Of a stretch of 35,001 bases of DNA, positions 7,799-17,987 are shown piece after piece. Within the stretch, counting starts at the first letter, position 1; every line of letters begins with the position of its first letter. Source of the stretch: Bacteroidota bacterium (lineage in GTDB: Bacteria > Bacteroidota > Bacteroidia > AKYH767-A > OLB10); the NCBI GenBank assembly GCA_024643795.1, contig JAHEMF010000029.1:1-35001 (forward strand), given 5' to 3'. The notes beneath the pieces were generated by a model. The model worked only from the letters and a program-made list of their open reading frames with translations. It was not told the origin of the DNA and made no database searches. The position numbers were made by a program, and so were the translations under genes.

Positions 7799-10558
7799 AT
7801 GAATTATAATTTCAATGATATTGAATCCAAGTGGCAGGCCTACTGGAAAAAAAATGAAACCTACAAGGTCGTTGAAGATGATACTTTGGAAAAATATTAT
7901 GTTCTCGATATGTTTCCATATCCATCTGGAGCAGGGTTACATGTTGGCCACCCACTGGGGTACATAGCCTCTGATATATATTCCAGATATAAAAAACACA
8001 CAGGGTTCAATGTGTTACACCCAATGGGTTATGATGCATTTGGATTGCCTGCTGAACAATATGCGATTCAAACCGGACAACACCCCGCCATTACTACCAC
8101 TGAAAATATCAAACGGTACCGTGATCAGTTAGACCGCATAGGATTCTCATTCGATTGGAGCAGAGCAGTTAAGACATGCGACCCGGATTACTATCGCTGG
8201 ACACAATGGATCTTCTTAAAATTATTTGATTCGTGGTATGACCTTGATAAGGACAAGGCATTTCCGGTAAAGACCCTGATCGCAAAATTTGAGAAAGAAG
8301 GCAACAAAAATGTAAATGCCAGCTGCGGTGATGTAGCAAACTTTTCTGCTCATGAATGGAATTCATTTGATGAAACCCAACAGCAATCTATCCTTTTAGA
8401 TTACAGGCTGGCATATTTAAGTGATTCAGTTGTCAATTGGTGTCCTGCATTGGGTACGGTGCTTGCCAATGAAGAGGTGAAAGATGGTGTTTCAGAACGA
8501 GGCGGACATCCTGTTGAGAAGAAACGAATGAAACAATGGAGCCTCAGAATATCAGCATATGCAGGCAGGTTACTGAATGATCTGGATTATATAGACTGGA
8601 GCGAATCTATAAAAGAAGCACAAAGGAATTGGATAGGACGATCAGAAGGTGCGTTGGTAAATTTCAAAGTGTCAGACAAGAGCCTTAACATAGAAGTATT
8701 TACAACGCGTCCGGATACAATTTTTGGCGCAACCTTTTTGGTGCTTGCACCTGAAAGCGATTGGGTTACACAAGTGGTATCACCGGAACAACAGAGTGAT
8801 GTAGAAGCATATCTTACCTATGCTGGATCAAGATCTGAACGTGAAAGATTGACAGAAGTAAAAAAAGTGACCGGAGTTTTTTCAGGCGCATATGCGATTC
8901 ATCCATTTACAAAAAAGGAAATACCGGTATGGATAAGTGATTATGTTTTGGCCGGCTATGGAACAGGAGCTGTTATGGCCGTACCTGGACATGATTCGAG
9001 AGATTTCACATTTGCTAAACATTTCGGACTTTCAATCAAAGAGGTGGTTTTGGGAGGCAATGTAAGCAAGGAAGCATACGATGCTAAGGAAGGGAAGTTG
9101 ACTAACAGCGATTTTTTAAACGGACTTGATGTAAAGGATGCTATTTCAACAGCGATTAAAAAGCTAGAAGAACAGGGTCTGGGTAAACGAAGGATAAATT
9201 TCAGGATCAGAGATGCTATTTTTGGTCGTCAGCGATATTGGGGAGAACCGATCCCTATTTATTATAAAAACGGAACCCCATATCCGCTTGATGAACAAGA
9301 TTTACCACTGGTACTACCAGAGATCGATAAATTCATTCCTACCGAATCCGGTGAACCCCCGCTTGCCAGGGCTAAAAACTGGTTGTACCAGGAAAAGTAC
9401 AATTATGAACTTACCACAATGCCGGGATGGGCAGGATCATCATGGTACTATCTCAGGTACATGGATCCTACAAACAGCAGGGAATTTGCATCTCCACAAT
9501 CGCTTAATTATTGGAAAGAAGTAGATCTCTATCTGGGCGGATCAGAACACGCCACCGGTCATTTATTATATGTCAGGTTTTGGACAAAGTTTTTGAATGA
9601 CCTGGGATATTTGAATATTAAAGAGCCCGCACGAAAATTGATCAATCAGGGCATGATACAAGGAACATCATGCTTTGTTTACCGGATAAATGAAACCAAT
9701 AAGTTTGTTTCAGCAGGATTAAAAGATAGATATATAACAACTGCAATACATGTAGATGTTAATCTGGTCAGTAATAACGTGCTTGATATAAATGCTTTTA
9801 AAGACTGGAGAGTTGAATACAAGAATGCAGAGTTTATACTTGAAAACGGGAAATATATAGTTGGTAACGAAGTTGAAAAGATGTCAAAATCAAAATGGAA
9901 CATCGTTAGTCCCGATGATATCATTCAGCAGTATGGGGCCGATTGCTTACGCTTATATGAGATGTTCCTTGGTCCTCTGGAACAAAGCAAACCATGGAAT
10001 ACCAATGGTATTACAGGAGTATACAACTTCCTCAGAAAGTTTTGGAAACTATTCCATGCTACAGGTGAATTTAATCTTGACTACTCAGAGCCTGCTCCCG
10101 CTGAACTCAAAACACTACATAAAACAATTAAAAAAGTAACTGAAGACATCGAAAGGTTTTCGTTCAACACAGCAGTAAGTACATTTATGATTTGTGTAAA
10201 TGAACTGACCGACCTCAAATGTAATAAAGAGAAGATACTTAAATCACTTACTATTTTACTCGCACCTTTCGCACCACACATATCTGAAGAGTTATGGGAG
10301 AAGATGGGAGGAACCAGATCAATAACTACTGAGCCATATCCTTTAACGGAAGAGAGTTTTTTATCAGAAGATACTTTTGAATATCCGATTTCAGTTAATG
10401 GAAAAACCAGGTTTAAAATGGCTATATCATTAGGGCTATCGAAAGAGGAAATTGAAAAAACGGTTTTAGGGGCTGATGAAATGGCCAAATGGCTTAATGC
10501 TAGCGAACCCAAAAAAGTTATTGTAGTACCGGGAAGGATTGTCAACATTGTTGTATAA
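7799..10558 (+). CDS. leuS: Leucine--tRNA ligase
   Basis: Class I aminoacyl-tRNA synthetase that charges tRNA-Leu. The 919-aa protein has the HIGH-type motif HVGH (residues 48-51, in [16 protein letters not shown]), the tRNA-binding WNWCP-like block [16 protein letters not shown], an editing domain ([12 protein letters not shown]) and KMSKS at 694-698. Two additions relative to the shorter E. coli-type enzyme are visible: about 50 residues (160-210) before VNWCP, and a long leucine-specific insertion (about 620-690) before KMSKS. Both are, as far as I know, common in Bacteroidota LeuRS. There is no ribosome-binding site before the ATG. scpB follows after 44 nt. Confidence 0.97.
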   Translation: MNYNFNDIESKWQAYWKKNETYKVVEDDTLEKYYVLDMFPYPSGAGLHVGHPLGYIASDIYSRYKKHTGFNVLHPMGYDAFGLPAEQYAIQTGQHPAITTTENIKRYRDQLDRIGFSFDWSRAVKTCDPDYYRWTQWIFLKLFDSWYDLDKDKAFPVKTLIAKFEKEGNKNVNASCGDVANFSAHEWNSFDETQQQSILLDYRLAYLSDSVVNWCPALGTVLANEEVKDGVSERGGHPVEKKRMKQWSLRISAYAGRLLNDLDYIDWSESIKEAQRNWIGRSEGALVNFKVSDKSLNIEVFTTRPDTIFGATFLVLAPESDWVTQVVSPEQQSDVEAYLTYAGSRSERERLTEVKKVTGVFSGAYAIHPFTKKEIPVWISDYVLAGYGTGAVMAVPGHDSRDFTFAKHFGLSIKEVVLGGNVSKEAYDAKEGKLTNSDFLNGLDVKDAISTAIKKLEEQGLGKRRINFRIRDAIFGRQRYWGEPIPIYYKNGTPYPLDEQDLPLVLPEIDKFIPTESGEPPLARAKNWLYQEKYNYELTTMPGWAGSSWYYLRYMDPTNSREFASPQSLNYWKEVDLYLGGSEHATGHLLYVRFWTKFLNDLGYLNIKEPARKLINQGMIQGTSCFVYRINETNKFVSAGLKDRYITTAIHVDVNLVSNNVLDINAFKDWRVEYKNAEFILENGKYIVGNEVEKMSKSKWNIVSPDDIIQQYGADCLRLYEMFLGPLEQSKPWNTNGITGVYNFLRKFWKLFHATGEFNLDYSEPAPAELKTLHKTIKKVTEDIERFSFNTAVSTFMICVNELTDLKCNKEKILKSLTILLAPFAPHISEELWEKMGGTRSITTEPYPLTEESFLSEDTFEYPISVNGKTRFKMAISLGLSKEEIEKTVLGADEMAKWLNASEPKKVIVVPGRIVNIVV

Positions 10559-10602
10559 ATAAGAGCCGAAAGGTTAAATTTGCAAATAGAATAACGCTGA
10601 AT

Positions 10603-11376
10603 ATGAAGCTTTTGAAACAACACATTGAAGCACTGATATTTACCGCCGATCAACCGGTAAGTCAGGAAGAGATAACTAACTGTCTTAAAACAGTTTACGG
10701 GTGGGAATTGGAAAAGGAAGAGTTCGACAAAGTGATCGAAGAACTCAAAGCTAAATACGATCAAGAGGAGTTTTCCTTTGGTTTAAATGAGATCGCTGGA
10801 GGGTTGCAATTCCTGAGTAAAAAGGAATATCACACTGCAATACATGTAATGTTGCAGCTAAAGGAGAAAAAGCGCCTCTCAACGGCTGCATTGGAAACAC
10901 TGGCTATAATCGCATACAAACAACCGATAACCAAGCCTGAACTTGAGAACATAAGAGGGGTGAGTTGTGATTACTCCATTCAGAAACTACTTGAAAAAGA
11001 GCTTATTGTGATCTCAGGAAAGAGTGATGGTCCCGGAAGACCAATTTTGTATAAAACCAGCCAGAATTTCATGGATCACTTTGGTCTTAAGTCAGTTAAG
11101 GACCTTCCTAAACTCAAAGACATACATCCTGAAGGAAATCAGATCGGCATGCCTTCTGAGTTACTGGATTCGCTTGGAGACCCTTTAGAAGAAGAAATGC
11201 AGAGCGATGTTCAAAATACTGATAGGGATGACGAAAGTATTGAACCTGAGATAGTTATTGAGGCTGAGTATGATCAGGAAGAATTTGTTGAAGACAGTAC
11301 TTCAAACGAGGACAGCCTGCCACAAAATGTTACAGAAGAAGTTACTGAGGAGATCACCAATACTCCGGAAGGTTGA
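10603..11376 (+). CDS. scpB: Segregation and condensation protein B
   Basis: The winged-helix (kite) subunit of the SMC-ScpAB condensin, which organises and segregates the chromosome. The 257-aa protein has two winged-helix domains (about 1-165) with the family block KRLSTAALETLAIIAYKQPITKPELENIRGV and RPILYKTSQNFMDHFGL. Residues from about 190 form a highly acidic, low-complexity tail (Glu/Asp/Thr rich) that is not part of the fold. The partner scpA is about 22 kb away at 33068-33847 on the other strand. The gene is 44 nt after leuS and may be read from the same promoter. Confidence 0.93.
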   Translation: MKLLKQHIEALIFTADQPVSQEEITNCLKTVYGWELEKEEFDKVIEELKAKYDQEEFSFGLNEIAGGLQFLSKKEYHTAIHVMLQLKEKKRLSTAALETLAIIAYKQPITKPELENIRGVSCDYSIQKLLEKELIVISGKSDGPGRPILYKTSQNFMDHFGLKSVKDLPKLKDIHPEGNQIGMPSELLDSLGDPLEEEMQSDVQNTDRDDESIEPEIVIEAEYDQEEFVEDSTSNEDSLPQNVTEEVTEEITNTPEG

Positions 11377-11407
11377 TATTTGGAACACTGTTTGTAACTC
11401 TTCTTTT

Positions 11408-12190
11408 ATGAAGAGAACTGTTTCTGCAATCTTTGTTTTGCTTTCAAGTATAGCTTTATGTTTCGGTCAGCCTGAACTGCGGGTGATCAAGAATACTGCT
11501 TTTAAAGGCGGTGAAATACTTAAATATCGCATCCATTATGGCTTTATTGATGCAGGAGTGGCAGAAGTAGAGATAAAAAAAGAACCCCACAATATAGGCT
11601 CACGAAAAACATTTCATGTTGTAGGTACGGGTCGCACAAAGGGTGCTTTTGATTGGTTTTTTAAAGTGCGAGACAGATATGAAAGCTACATAGATGCACA
11701 ATCAATGATTCCCTGGGCATTTGTGCGCAGAGTCAACGAAGGAGGATATGTCAAGAATCAGAATGTGACTTTTGATCAATACAAGAACACAGCAACATCT
11801 GAAAAGGGCACTATCGTAGTTCCTGAAAATGTCCAGGACCTTGTATCTGCATATTATTATGCGCGTAATCTGGATCTCACAAATGCAAAAATTGGTGACA
11901 CATTTCCTATTAATACCTATTTAGATGACGAGGTTTTCCCTATGAATCTGAAGCTTACCGGCAGGGAAACTATCAAAACACGTAAGGGCACTTTTAAATG
12001 TTTAAAATTTAGACCAATGCTTCAAGAGGGGAGAATTTTCAAAGAAGAAGAAGATATGACCATCTGGGTCTCTGATGATCAGAATAGAATAGTAATAAGA
12101 GCTGAAGCAAATATCCTTGTTGGCTCAATTAAGATGGATCTGGATGGGTACTCAGGACTGGCCAACCCCCTGACTTCAAAACAGGATTAA
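11408..12190 (+). CDS. Secreted DUF3108 domain protein
   Basis: A 260-aa protein with a signal peptide (MKRTVSAIFVLLSSIALCFG). The mature part matches DUF3108: FKGGEILKYRIHYGFIDAGVAEVEI near the N-terminus, RTKGAFDWFFKVRDRYES, and the C-terminal EEEDMTIWVSDDQNRIVIRAEA. The family is periplasmic or surface-exposed with no assigned reaction. The start is the ATG at 11408; an upstream in-frame extension overlaps scpB in another frame and breaks the signal peptide, so it was not used. It begins 31 nt after scpB. Confidence 0.85.
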   Translation: MKRTVSAIFVLLSSIALCFGQPELRVIKNTAFKGGEILKYRIHYGFIDAGVAEVEIKKEPHNIGSRKTFHVVGTGRTKGAFDWFFKVRDRYESYIDAQSMIPWAFVRRVNEGGYVKNQNVTFDQYKNTATSEKGTIVVPENVQDLVSAYYYARNLDLTNAKIGDTFPINTYLDDEVFPMNLKLTGRETIKTRKGTFKCLKFRPMLQEGRIFKEEEDMTIWVSDDQNRIVIRAEANILVGSIKMDLDGYSGLANPLTSKQD

Positions 12191-12195
12191 CGAAT

Positions 12196-13185
12196 TTATA
12201 AAAGTCCTTTATTTACTAAGTATTCAGCTATCTGCACAGCGTTTGTAGCTGCACCTTTTCGTAAGTTGTCCGCCACAACCCACATATTTAGGGTGTTATC
12301 CATGCTAAGGTCTCTACGCAATCTGCCAACAAACACCTCATCCTTTCCCTCAGCAAATAACGGCATGGGGTATGTGAAAGTCTTTGGGTCATCCAGCAAT
12401 GTAACGCCCTTGACAGCGGATAAAAGGGTTTTCACATCTTCGATTTCAAATGGGCTATTGAACTGAACGTTGATCGATTCCGAGTGCCCTCCTTTAACAG
12501 GAACTCTGACAGCTGTAGCACTCATTTTAATTTCCTGGTCGTTCAGGATCTTCTGGGTTTCGTTCACCATTTTCATTTCCTCTTTTGTATATCCGTTTTC
12601 AACAAACACATCACACTGTGGAATAACATTAGAATGAATAGGATGAGGATACACTTTTTCTCCGGGAGTATTCGATTGTTCATCAGCGAGTTGTTTCAAG
12701 GCCTTTGCTCCTGTCCCTGTTACAGACTGATATGTTGACACGATAACACGGCGTATGCCATATTTTTTATGCAATGGATTGAGTACCATCACCATTTGAA
12801 TGGTAGAACAATTTGGATTTGCAATGATGCGATCATTTGAAGTAAGTTCATGAGCATTGATCTCCGGAACTACAAGTTTAATGTCAGGATCCATTCGCCA
12901 TGCAGAAGAATTATCAATAACAATTGCGCCGGCTTCGGCATATTTTGGAGCCCATTCGGTAGAAATAGTGCCACCTGCTGAAAATAATGCAACATCAGGT
13001 TTCAGGTCAATTCCTTTCTGAAGAGATACAACCTTATACTTTTTGCCACCAAAAGAAATCTCTTTTCCTACCGATCCCTCACTGGCAACAACAATAAGCT
13101 CACTTACCTTAAACTTCCGTTCCTCAAGTATACTAAGCATTACAGAGCCTACAAGCCCTGTAGCTCCAACAACTGCAACTCTCAT
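12196..13185 (-). CDS. asd: Aspartate-semialdehyde dehydrogenase
   Basis: NADPH-dependent enzyme that reduces aspartyl phosphate to aspartate semialdehyde, the branch point to lysine/diaminopimelate, threonine and methionine. The 329-aa length is normal. The nucleotide-binding loop VGATGLVGSVML is at 6-17, the catalytic Cys is C126 in NPNCSTIQ, and STYQSVTGTGAKAL and the substrate-binding VPVKGGHSESI follow. It is a single gene, convergent with the DUF3108 gene (5-nt gap) and divergent from the lamin-tail gene. Diaminopimelate supply links it to the wall genes of the window. Confidence 0.96.
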   Translation of the reverse strand: MRVAVVGATGLVGSVMLSILEERKFKVSELIVVASEGSVGKEISFGGKKYKVVSLQKGIDLKPDVALFSAGGTISTEWAPKYAEAGAIVIDNSSAWRMDPDIKLVVPEINAHELTSNDRIIANPNCSTIQMVMVLNPLHKKYGIRRVIVSTYQSVTGTGAKALKQLADEQSNTPGEKVYPHPIHSNVIPQCDVFVENGYTKEEMKMVNETQKILNDQEIKMSATAVRVPVKGGHSESINVQFNSPFEIEDVKTLLSAVKGVTLLDDPKTFTYPMPLFAEGKDEVFVGRLRRDLSMDNTLNMWVVADNLRKGAATNAVQIAEYLVNKGLL

Positions 13186-13216
13186 TACCTAATTGATTAT
13201 TGATTTGAATAAAGAG

Positions 13217-13224
13217 CAAAATTA
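13217..13224 (-). promoter_or_regulatory. Candidate -7 promoter element for asd
   Basis: The minus strand reads TAATTTTG, an exact TAnnTTTG match, 31 nt upstream of the asd start in the 69-nt divergent gap. The nearest TTG upstream is too close (12 nt) to be a normal -33 element. Confidence 0.35.
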
Positions 13225-13254
13225 ACTTTCCGCTATCAATTTAATGCATTTAAA

Positions 13255-14958
13255 ATGAAAGTTAAACAAATACTACTACCTACAATTTTTTTGAAGCTCA
13301 TGATCACAGCTCAAATATGTAATGCAAACGAATTGGTTATTTCTGAGATTTTTGCGGACCCTACACCTGTCTACGGATTACCTGATGCTGAGTTTGTAGA
13401 GATATATAACCGATCTGACCAAACGGTAGACCTTTCAGGATACAAATTCTATGACGGTTCACTGAAGGCATTACCTCCAGTAATACTACCTGCCGGTGAA
13501 TATGCTATCATCTGCGATGATAATGATTCGGCATTGTTAAAATCATATGGTATTGTAGCCGCACTTTCATCATTATCACTTTCAAACGGAGGAGAAGCTA
13601 TTGGCATTTATTCAAATGCCGGAACAATGATTGATTCTGTGTTTTATAAATCGGATTGGTTTAACGGAGGATATAAAACTGATGGCGGGTGGACTCTTGA
13701 AAGAGTTGACCTTAATTTTATTTGTTCAAACAGTAAAAACTGGGGCCCTTCTTTGGACAATACTGGAGGAACGCCAGGGAAATCAAATAGTATAAACGGA
13801 TATTTTGAAGATCTAATTCCTCCCGAGGCACTGTACACGTTTTTATCAGATCAGGGTCAGGCAGTGATTGTTTTTTCTGAAATACTGAGCGATAGTTCGG
13901 TAATATCGGGGATTATTAGTTCTTCTCTGTTGGGTCTCGCAACGATTACAGGATTTTATGATGGCGACAAGTCAAAACTCGCCATCCAGTTCTCTCAGGT
14001 ATTCATATATGATACCGTTTATGAATTGCAGATAATGGGAATGAAAGATTGTGCAGGAAATGAACTTACACACACCACACTATTTATCGGTATAGCTGAT
14101 ACGTTGCTATCGCAAGGGGCAATAAAGTTCAGTGAGATCTTATTTGACCCCGAATCAAGTTGTCCTGAATATCTGGAGTTCAGTATTAACAGCAGTCATG
14201 TTATAGACATTTCAGAAGTCAGCCTTTTAAAACTGGATGCTGTATCTGGTGATATAAATTCAATACATTCTTTATCGAACACACCACGGCTTGTAGCTCA
14301 AGGTCAATTGTTAATAGCGTCAGCAATGCCGGAAATGATATCACAATATTTTATCACTGGTAAGGTGCAAAACCAACTTAAGATGGGAGATTTTCCATCA
14401 CTTAACAATGGAGAAGGTCGCTTTGCACTTGCATATAAAGGGGTAGTTCTGGATGAGTTTTATTATAATGAGTCATTCCATTTTTCATTACTTAACAGCA
14501 CTAAAGGGGTTTCACTTGAAAAAATTTCAGATAAAATAAGTTCTCTCAAAGTCAGTAATTGGCATTCTGCATCATCAACTTCAGGATATGGGACTCCCGG
14601 ACTTGTAAATTCACAGAGCAGTGATCTCATTTTTAAAGATGAATGGATTTCAATTGAACCTCCGGTCTTTTCACCTGACAATGATGGCTTTGATGATCTT
14701 ATTGAAATCAGAATAGTTTCACCGGGAGTTGGGTTTGTAGCTTCACTTCAGCTGTATGATCTAAGTGCTAACAGAATAATGATCTTTCAGAATGAGAGCC
14801 TGTCTAGTGGAGTAAATTCCTTATTCTGGAACGGTGTGATCAATGATGGGTCGGTTGTTTTACCTGGGCCATACATTTTAGTAGTTGACATATTCAATAG
14901 TACTGGTGAAGTCAAACGAAATAAAAAGGTTATCACTATTGCTGCAAACAGAAAATAA
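13255..14958 (+). CDS. Secreted lamin-tail / FlgD-like surface protein
   Basis: A 567-aa exported protein (signal peptide about 1-24). Residues about 26-135 form a lamin-tail (LTD) domain: VISEIFADPTPVYGLPDAEF with GYKFYDG. Next comes an Ig-like segment resembling Big_5 (about 188-280, with IVFSEIL and CAGNELTHT). A second lamin-tail-like unit follows (about 291-430, starting IKFSEILFDPESSCPEYLEF). The C-terminal 90 residues look like a FlgD-type Ig domain with the SPDNDGFDD motif and LFWNG.....LPGPYILVVDI. Such modules are common at the C-termini of Bacteroidota cell-surface proteins. No catalytic site is seen; the protein is probably structural or adhesive. It stands alone, ending 2 nt from the convergent mscS-like gene. 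Confidence 0.85.
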   Translation: MKVKQILLPTIFLKLMITAQICNANELVISEIFADPTPVYGLPDAEFVEIYNRSDQTVDLSGYKFYDGSLKALPPVILPAGEYAIICDDNDSALLKSYGIVAALSSLSLSNGGEAIGIYSNAGTMIDSVFYKSDWFNGGYKTDGGWTLERVDLNFICSNSKNWGPSLDNTGGTPGKSNSINGYFEDLIPPEALYTFLSDQGQAVIVFSEILSDSSVISGIISSSLLGLATITGFYDGDKSKLAIQFSQVFIYDTVYELQIMGMKDCAGNELTHTTLFIGIADTLLSQGAIKFSEILFDPESSCPEYLEFSINSSHVIDISEVSLLKLDAVSGDINSIHSLSNTPRLVAQGQLLIASAMPEMISQYFITGKVQNQLKMGDFPSLNNGEGRFALAYKGVVLDEFYYNESFHFSLLNSTKGVSLEKISDKISSLKVSNWHSASSTSGYGTPGLVNSQSSDLIFKDEWISIEPPVFSPDNDGFDDLIEIRIVSPGVGFVASLQLYDLSANRIMIFQNESLSSGVNSLFWNGVINDGSVVLPGPYILVVDIFNSTGEVKRNKKVITIAANRK

Positions 14959-14960
14959 AA

Positions 14961-15827
14961 CTATTTGACGGGATTTTCTTTGACATGCAGATCAAGCTGA
15001 GGGAAAGGTATTGTGATATCATTATCCGCAAACTTCTGATATACTTCCATGTTAATCTGACTTATCATGAACCCTTGGCGATGCATAAGGTCAGAAGTCC
15101 AAAATACTAACTCAAATACTAATGAACTATCTCCGAAGGCTTTTAATCTCACATGAGGAGGAGGTGAATTTAAAACGTCATTATCTTCCTTAGCTACTTC
15201 TAACAATAGCTTCTCTACTTTTTTCTGGTCAACTCCATATGGAGCAGGAATAGGGACTTTAAAACGAACCATTCGACCCGAATAGCTCCAGTTGATAACA
15301 CGTGAAGAAATGAATTCTGAGTTAGGGATTATCACACTAATGCCATCATTTGTCATAACAGTGGTTGCGCGTGCTGAAATGGAAACAACATCGCCCGTAG
15401 TATCTCCTACCTCTATTCGATCACCTATTTTAATTGGCCTTTCAAGCAATATAACAACTCCACTAACAAAATTATTTGTTATGTTTTGCAAGCCAAAGCC
15501 TATACCTACGCCAAGTGCACCTCCTAATATCGCAAGGCCACTCAGGTCTATTCCATTGGCTTGAATTATTACAAAAAGACCAATGATCACAAAAATGTAA
15601 CGTGCAATAGTGCCCATGGCCTGTCGCACCCCGATATCTTCATTGTATCTTATGAGCACACGATTTATTAAAAAAACCTTGAATTTTTTAGATAGATATA
15701 CAAGCAGAAAGATTGATAAAAAGAAAAACAAAATTGATCCTGGAGTGAATTCTGCTTTTGACAGCGAAAACAGCGGATATTCCAAAATAGCCTGTAGATC
15801 TTTGATAAATATTTTAAATGATTCCAT
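14961..15827 (-). CDS. MscS-type mechanosensitive ion channel
   Basis: A 288-aa inner-membrane channel that opens under membrane tension to release solutes. Three hydrophobic helices lie in the N-terminal half, and the pore helix region reads LGGALGVGIGFGLQNITNNFVSG, the Gly/Ala-rich MscS signature, followed by the beta domain RPIKIGDRIEVGDTTGDVVSI. The C-terminal alpha/beta region is complete. Start: the Met at 15827 (MESFKIFIKD) leaves 5 nt to the stop of the SLC13 gene; an upstream Met at 15884 would overlap that gene by 52 nt. The tight spacing suggests cotranscription with the transporter. Confidence 0.92.
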   Translation of the reverse strand: MESFKIFIKDLQAILEYPLFSLSKAEFTPGSILFFFLSIFLLVYLSKKFKVFLINRVLIRYNEDIGVRQAMGTIARYIFVIIGLFVIIQANGIDLSGLAILGGALGVGIGFGLQNITNNFVSGVVILLERPIKIGDRIEVGDTTGDVVSISARATTVMTNDGISVIIPNSEFISSRVINWSYSGRMVRFKVPIPAPYGVDQKKVEKLLLEVAKEDNDVLNSPPPHVRLKAFGDSSLVFELVFWTSDLMHRQGFMISQINMEVYQKFADNDITIPFPQLDLHVKENPVK

Positions 15828-15832
15828 AATAT

Positions 15833-17617
15833 TTAAGGGTGAAATGGGAAAAAGTAAGGTATAAATATTGAACCTACAATCCAAAGTAAAATGTTTAAAG
15901 GAGTTCCAATTTTGAGAAAGTCTTTAAATTTATAATTGCCCGGACCATATATCATAGTATTGGTTTGATATCCCATAGGGGTCATAAAACTCAAGGAAGA
16001 TGCGAAAGCAACAGCCATTAAAAATGGTCTCTCATCAACCTCCAGTGATCTGGCTGTGATTACTGCAATGGGAGCAAGCAAAGCTGCGGTTGCATTGTTA
16101 GACATGAAGTTGGTCAGCATAAAAGTGATAAAAAAGAAACAGGATAATACAGCATGCGGCCCCAATACACCCACAGTATTTATTAAACCATCACCTATTA
16201 GTTGGGCCGCTCCTGTTTTTTCAAGAGCTGCTCCCATGCTCAAAACACCGGCTAGCATAAACACGACTTTCCATTCAATTGATTTGTAAGCATCATCAGG
16301 TTTCATAATGCCAAAAACAATAAGCGCAAGTACTCCCATAGTTGCACTCACAACAATATTTACAATGTTGAAACTTGCGGTGAGCACAACTCCTGCAATA
16401 ATTGCCAATACTGGTAAAACTTTTCGTATGTCGAACCGAGCATGCGGACTCTCTGAAAGCACAAGCAGATCACCGGAGTCGCGTAATGCTTTTATCTTAT
16501 CACGATGGGTAGAAATAAGTAACACGTCACCAACATCCAATTTTGCATGACCAAGTCTTTCATAAAGGATCTGATCTCTGTGCCTTATTGCTATGACATT
16601 TGCACCATCAAACCGGCCGCGGAAATTAATTTCTTTTATAGACCTGTTTAAAAACCGTGAGTTATGCATCAACATTGCCTCAACAAGAACTAACCCATTA
16701 GATCGAATGTTATTTTTCTTCTCGTTTCTTTCAGGCTTCAACATCACTCCCTCCCGATCCATCAGCAACTTCAACTTCTCAACATCACACCTTACCTTTA
16801 AGAGGTCATTAGATTGCAAAATTAGAGAGGGGTGAGCCTCCATGACCACTCCCTCCCTTATGACTTGTAAGATCTCAATATCAAGGTCCTGCCGTAATTT
16901 GCTTTCAACAATAGACTGCCCAACTGATTTTGCCTTTGGAAGAAGTATAATTTCAGTAAGGTATTTCCCAAGGCTATAATTCTCGGAGATCTTAGTGGTA
17001 CTTTTTCTTTTGGGCATTAGAAAGGTTCCTGCGATCAACATGTAAGCCAGACCGGTAAGTAGAAACAAAATTCCTGCTTTACTCATTTCAAACATGCCAA
17101 AAGGCTCCAACCCCATCCGTTCAGCGATACCGCTTACCAGAATATTGGTTGATGTTCCTAAAAGTGTGCAGACTCCTCCCAATAAAGCTCCAAACGAAAG
17201 CGGCATTAACAATCTCGAAGGAGGCACTCCTGAGTGTTTTGATGCCTGTATTACTACAGGCATGAGCAGTGCTACAACCGCAGTATCATTAATAAATGCC
17301 GATACCAGGCCGGATACAAGCATGAGAACTAAAACAGCAAGAAATTCATTTTTTCTGCCAATTCCTGTTAGCATTTTCCCGAAACTGTTGAGAGCGCCTG
17401 TTTGAAAAATGGCAGTACTCAGCACAAACATGCAAGTGACCGTTATCGTAGCACTGTTACTAAATCCTGAAAATCCTTCTGCAGGAGTCAAAATACCGGT
17501 TACTATAAGCAATGCCATAATCAGCATCGAAACGGTATCAATGCTCAGCCTTTCACTTATAAAAAGATATAGTGCAAGGACAATTATCGCTAAGACAATG
17601 GCTATTTCCAGGGTCAT
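15833..17617 (-). CDS. SLC13-family permease with two TrkA_C (RCK_C) domains
   Basis: A 594-aa sodium- or proton-coupled transporter of the divalent anion/ion transporter superfamily. Hydrophobic helices fill residues 1-200 and 370-594. Between them lie two soluble TrkA_C/RCK_C-like domains (about 215-300, with VGQSIVESKLRQDLDIEIL, and about 310-395, with RFLNRSIKEINFRGRFDGANVI). Helix-breaking motifs SNSATITVT and SNNATAALL match the paired substrate-binding loops of the family. The substrate (sulfate, dicarboxylate or other) cannot be told. RCK_C domains usually bind ligands and gate transport. The mscS-like gene follows after 5 nt. Confidence 0.9.
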   Translation of the reverse strand: MTLEIAIVLAIIVLALYLFISERLSIDTVSMLIMALLIVTGILTPAEGFSGFSNSATITVTCMFVLSTAIFQTGALNSFGKMLTGIGRKNEFLAVLVLMLVSGLVSAFINDTAVVALLMPVVIQASKHSGVPPSRLLMPLSFGALLGGVCTLLGTSTNILVSGIAERMGLEPFGMFEMSKAGILFLLTGLAYMLIAGTFLMPKRKSTTKISENYSLGKYLTEIILLPKAKSVGQSIVESKLRQDLDIEILQVIREGVVMEAHPSLILQSNDLLKVRCDVEKLKLLMDREGVMLKPERNEKKNNIRSNGLVLVEAMLMHNSRFLNRSIKEINFRGRFDGANVIAIRHRDQILYERLGHAKLDVGDVLLISTHRDKIKALRDSGDLLVLSESPHARFDIRKVLPVLAIIAGVVLTASFNIVNIVVSATMGVLALIVFGIMKPDDAYKSIEWKVVFMLAGVLSMGAALEKTGAAQLIGDGLINTVGVLGPHAVLSCFFFITFMLTNFMSNNATAALLAPIAVITARSLEVDERPFLMAVAFASSLSFMTPMGYQTNTMIYGPGNYKFKDFLKIGTPLNILLWIVGSIFIPYFFPFHP

Positions 17618-17802
17618 ATAAACATTTCAGGAACACAGGGGCTATGGCTAAAATTAAAAAAATACCCTTGAAAATGAAACAATTGCAGCCTTTTCACTTA
17701 CTTCCAATACGCAAGAAATATCCTTTACGGTTAAAATACCCCCATTCACCAATAATTGCCTTTACTTCATCAAATAAATGAATATGGTAAACAACTCACA
17801 AG

Positions 17803-17810
17803 TAAATTTG
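17803..17810 (+). promoter_or_regulatory. Candidate -7 promoter element for a short plus-strand unit
   Basis: TAAATTTG is an exact TAnnTTTG match, 25 nt before the ATG of the 28-codon ORF at 17836. No good -33 TTTG is visible. It gains weight because a strong terminator lies about 180 nt downstream on the same strand with no long ORF between. Confidence 0.4.
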
Positions 17811-17835
17811 TGCTTAAGATTTAAAGTTAACCAGT

Positions 17836-17922
17836 ATGTTATTTTTCATTTTACCGGTACTCATGATAACAGTGTCTGTGCTTCTTTATCAAAAAAGGAT
17901 TGCAGAATCATCCCAGAGATGA
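17836..17922 (+). CDS. Candidate 28-aa single-helix membrane peptide
   Basis: A short ORF, ATG to TGA, encoding one hydrophobic helix (residues 2-18, MLFFILPVLMITVSVLLYQ) followed by a basic/polar tail (KRIAESSQR). The layout is that of a small inner-membrane protein. It lies in the 390-nt gap between the SLC13 gene and the gene at 18009-18455. A TAnnTTTG element lies 25 nt upstream and a strong rho-independent terminator 66 nt downstream, both on the plus strand, so a transcript here is likely. Whether it is translated is not shown; it has no ribosome-binding site, like most genes here. The rest of the gap (17618-17800) shows nothing I can support. Confidence 0.45.
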   Translation: MLFFILPVLMITVSVLLYQKRIAESSQR

Positions 17923-17987
17923 TATTCCGGTGAGCTAAAGACAGTATCCCCCATTCCCGGGAGATCGTTTTAAAGTTGGTTTTTGGA

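Noticed and set aside
10081-10764. Long minus-strand ORF of 227 codons
   Set aside because: It is antisense to the ends of leuS and scpB, whose motifs and composition are clear; the antisense frame has no recognisable domain.
17644-17781. Plus-strand 45-aa basic ORF upstream of the 28-aa peptide
   Set aside because: It lies before the candidate promoter, has no helix or motif pattern and no upstream signal; chance is the simpler reading.
17694-17795. Minus-strand stretch encoding a protein-like sequence (EWGYFNRKGYFLRIGSK)
   Set aside because: The composition looks coding, but between its stops there is no ATG, GTG or early TTG start. It may be a relic fragment; nothing else supports it.
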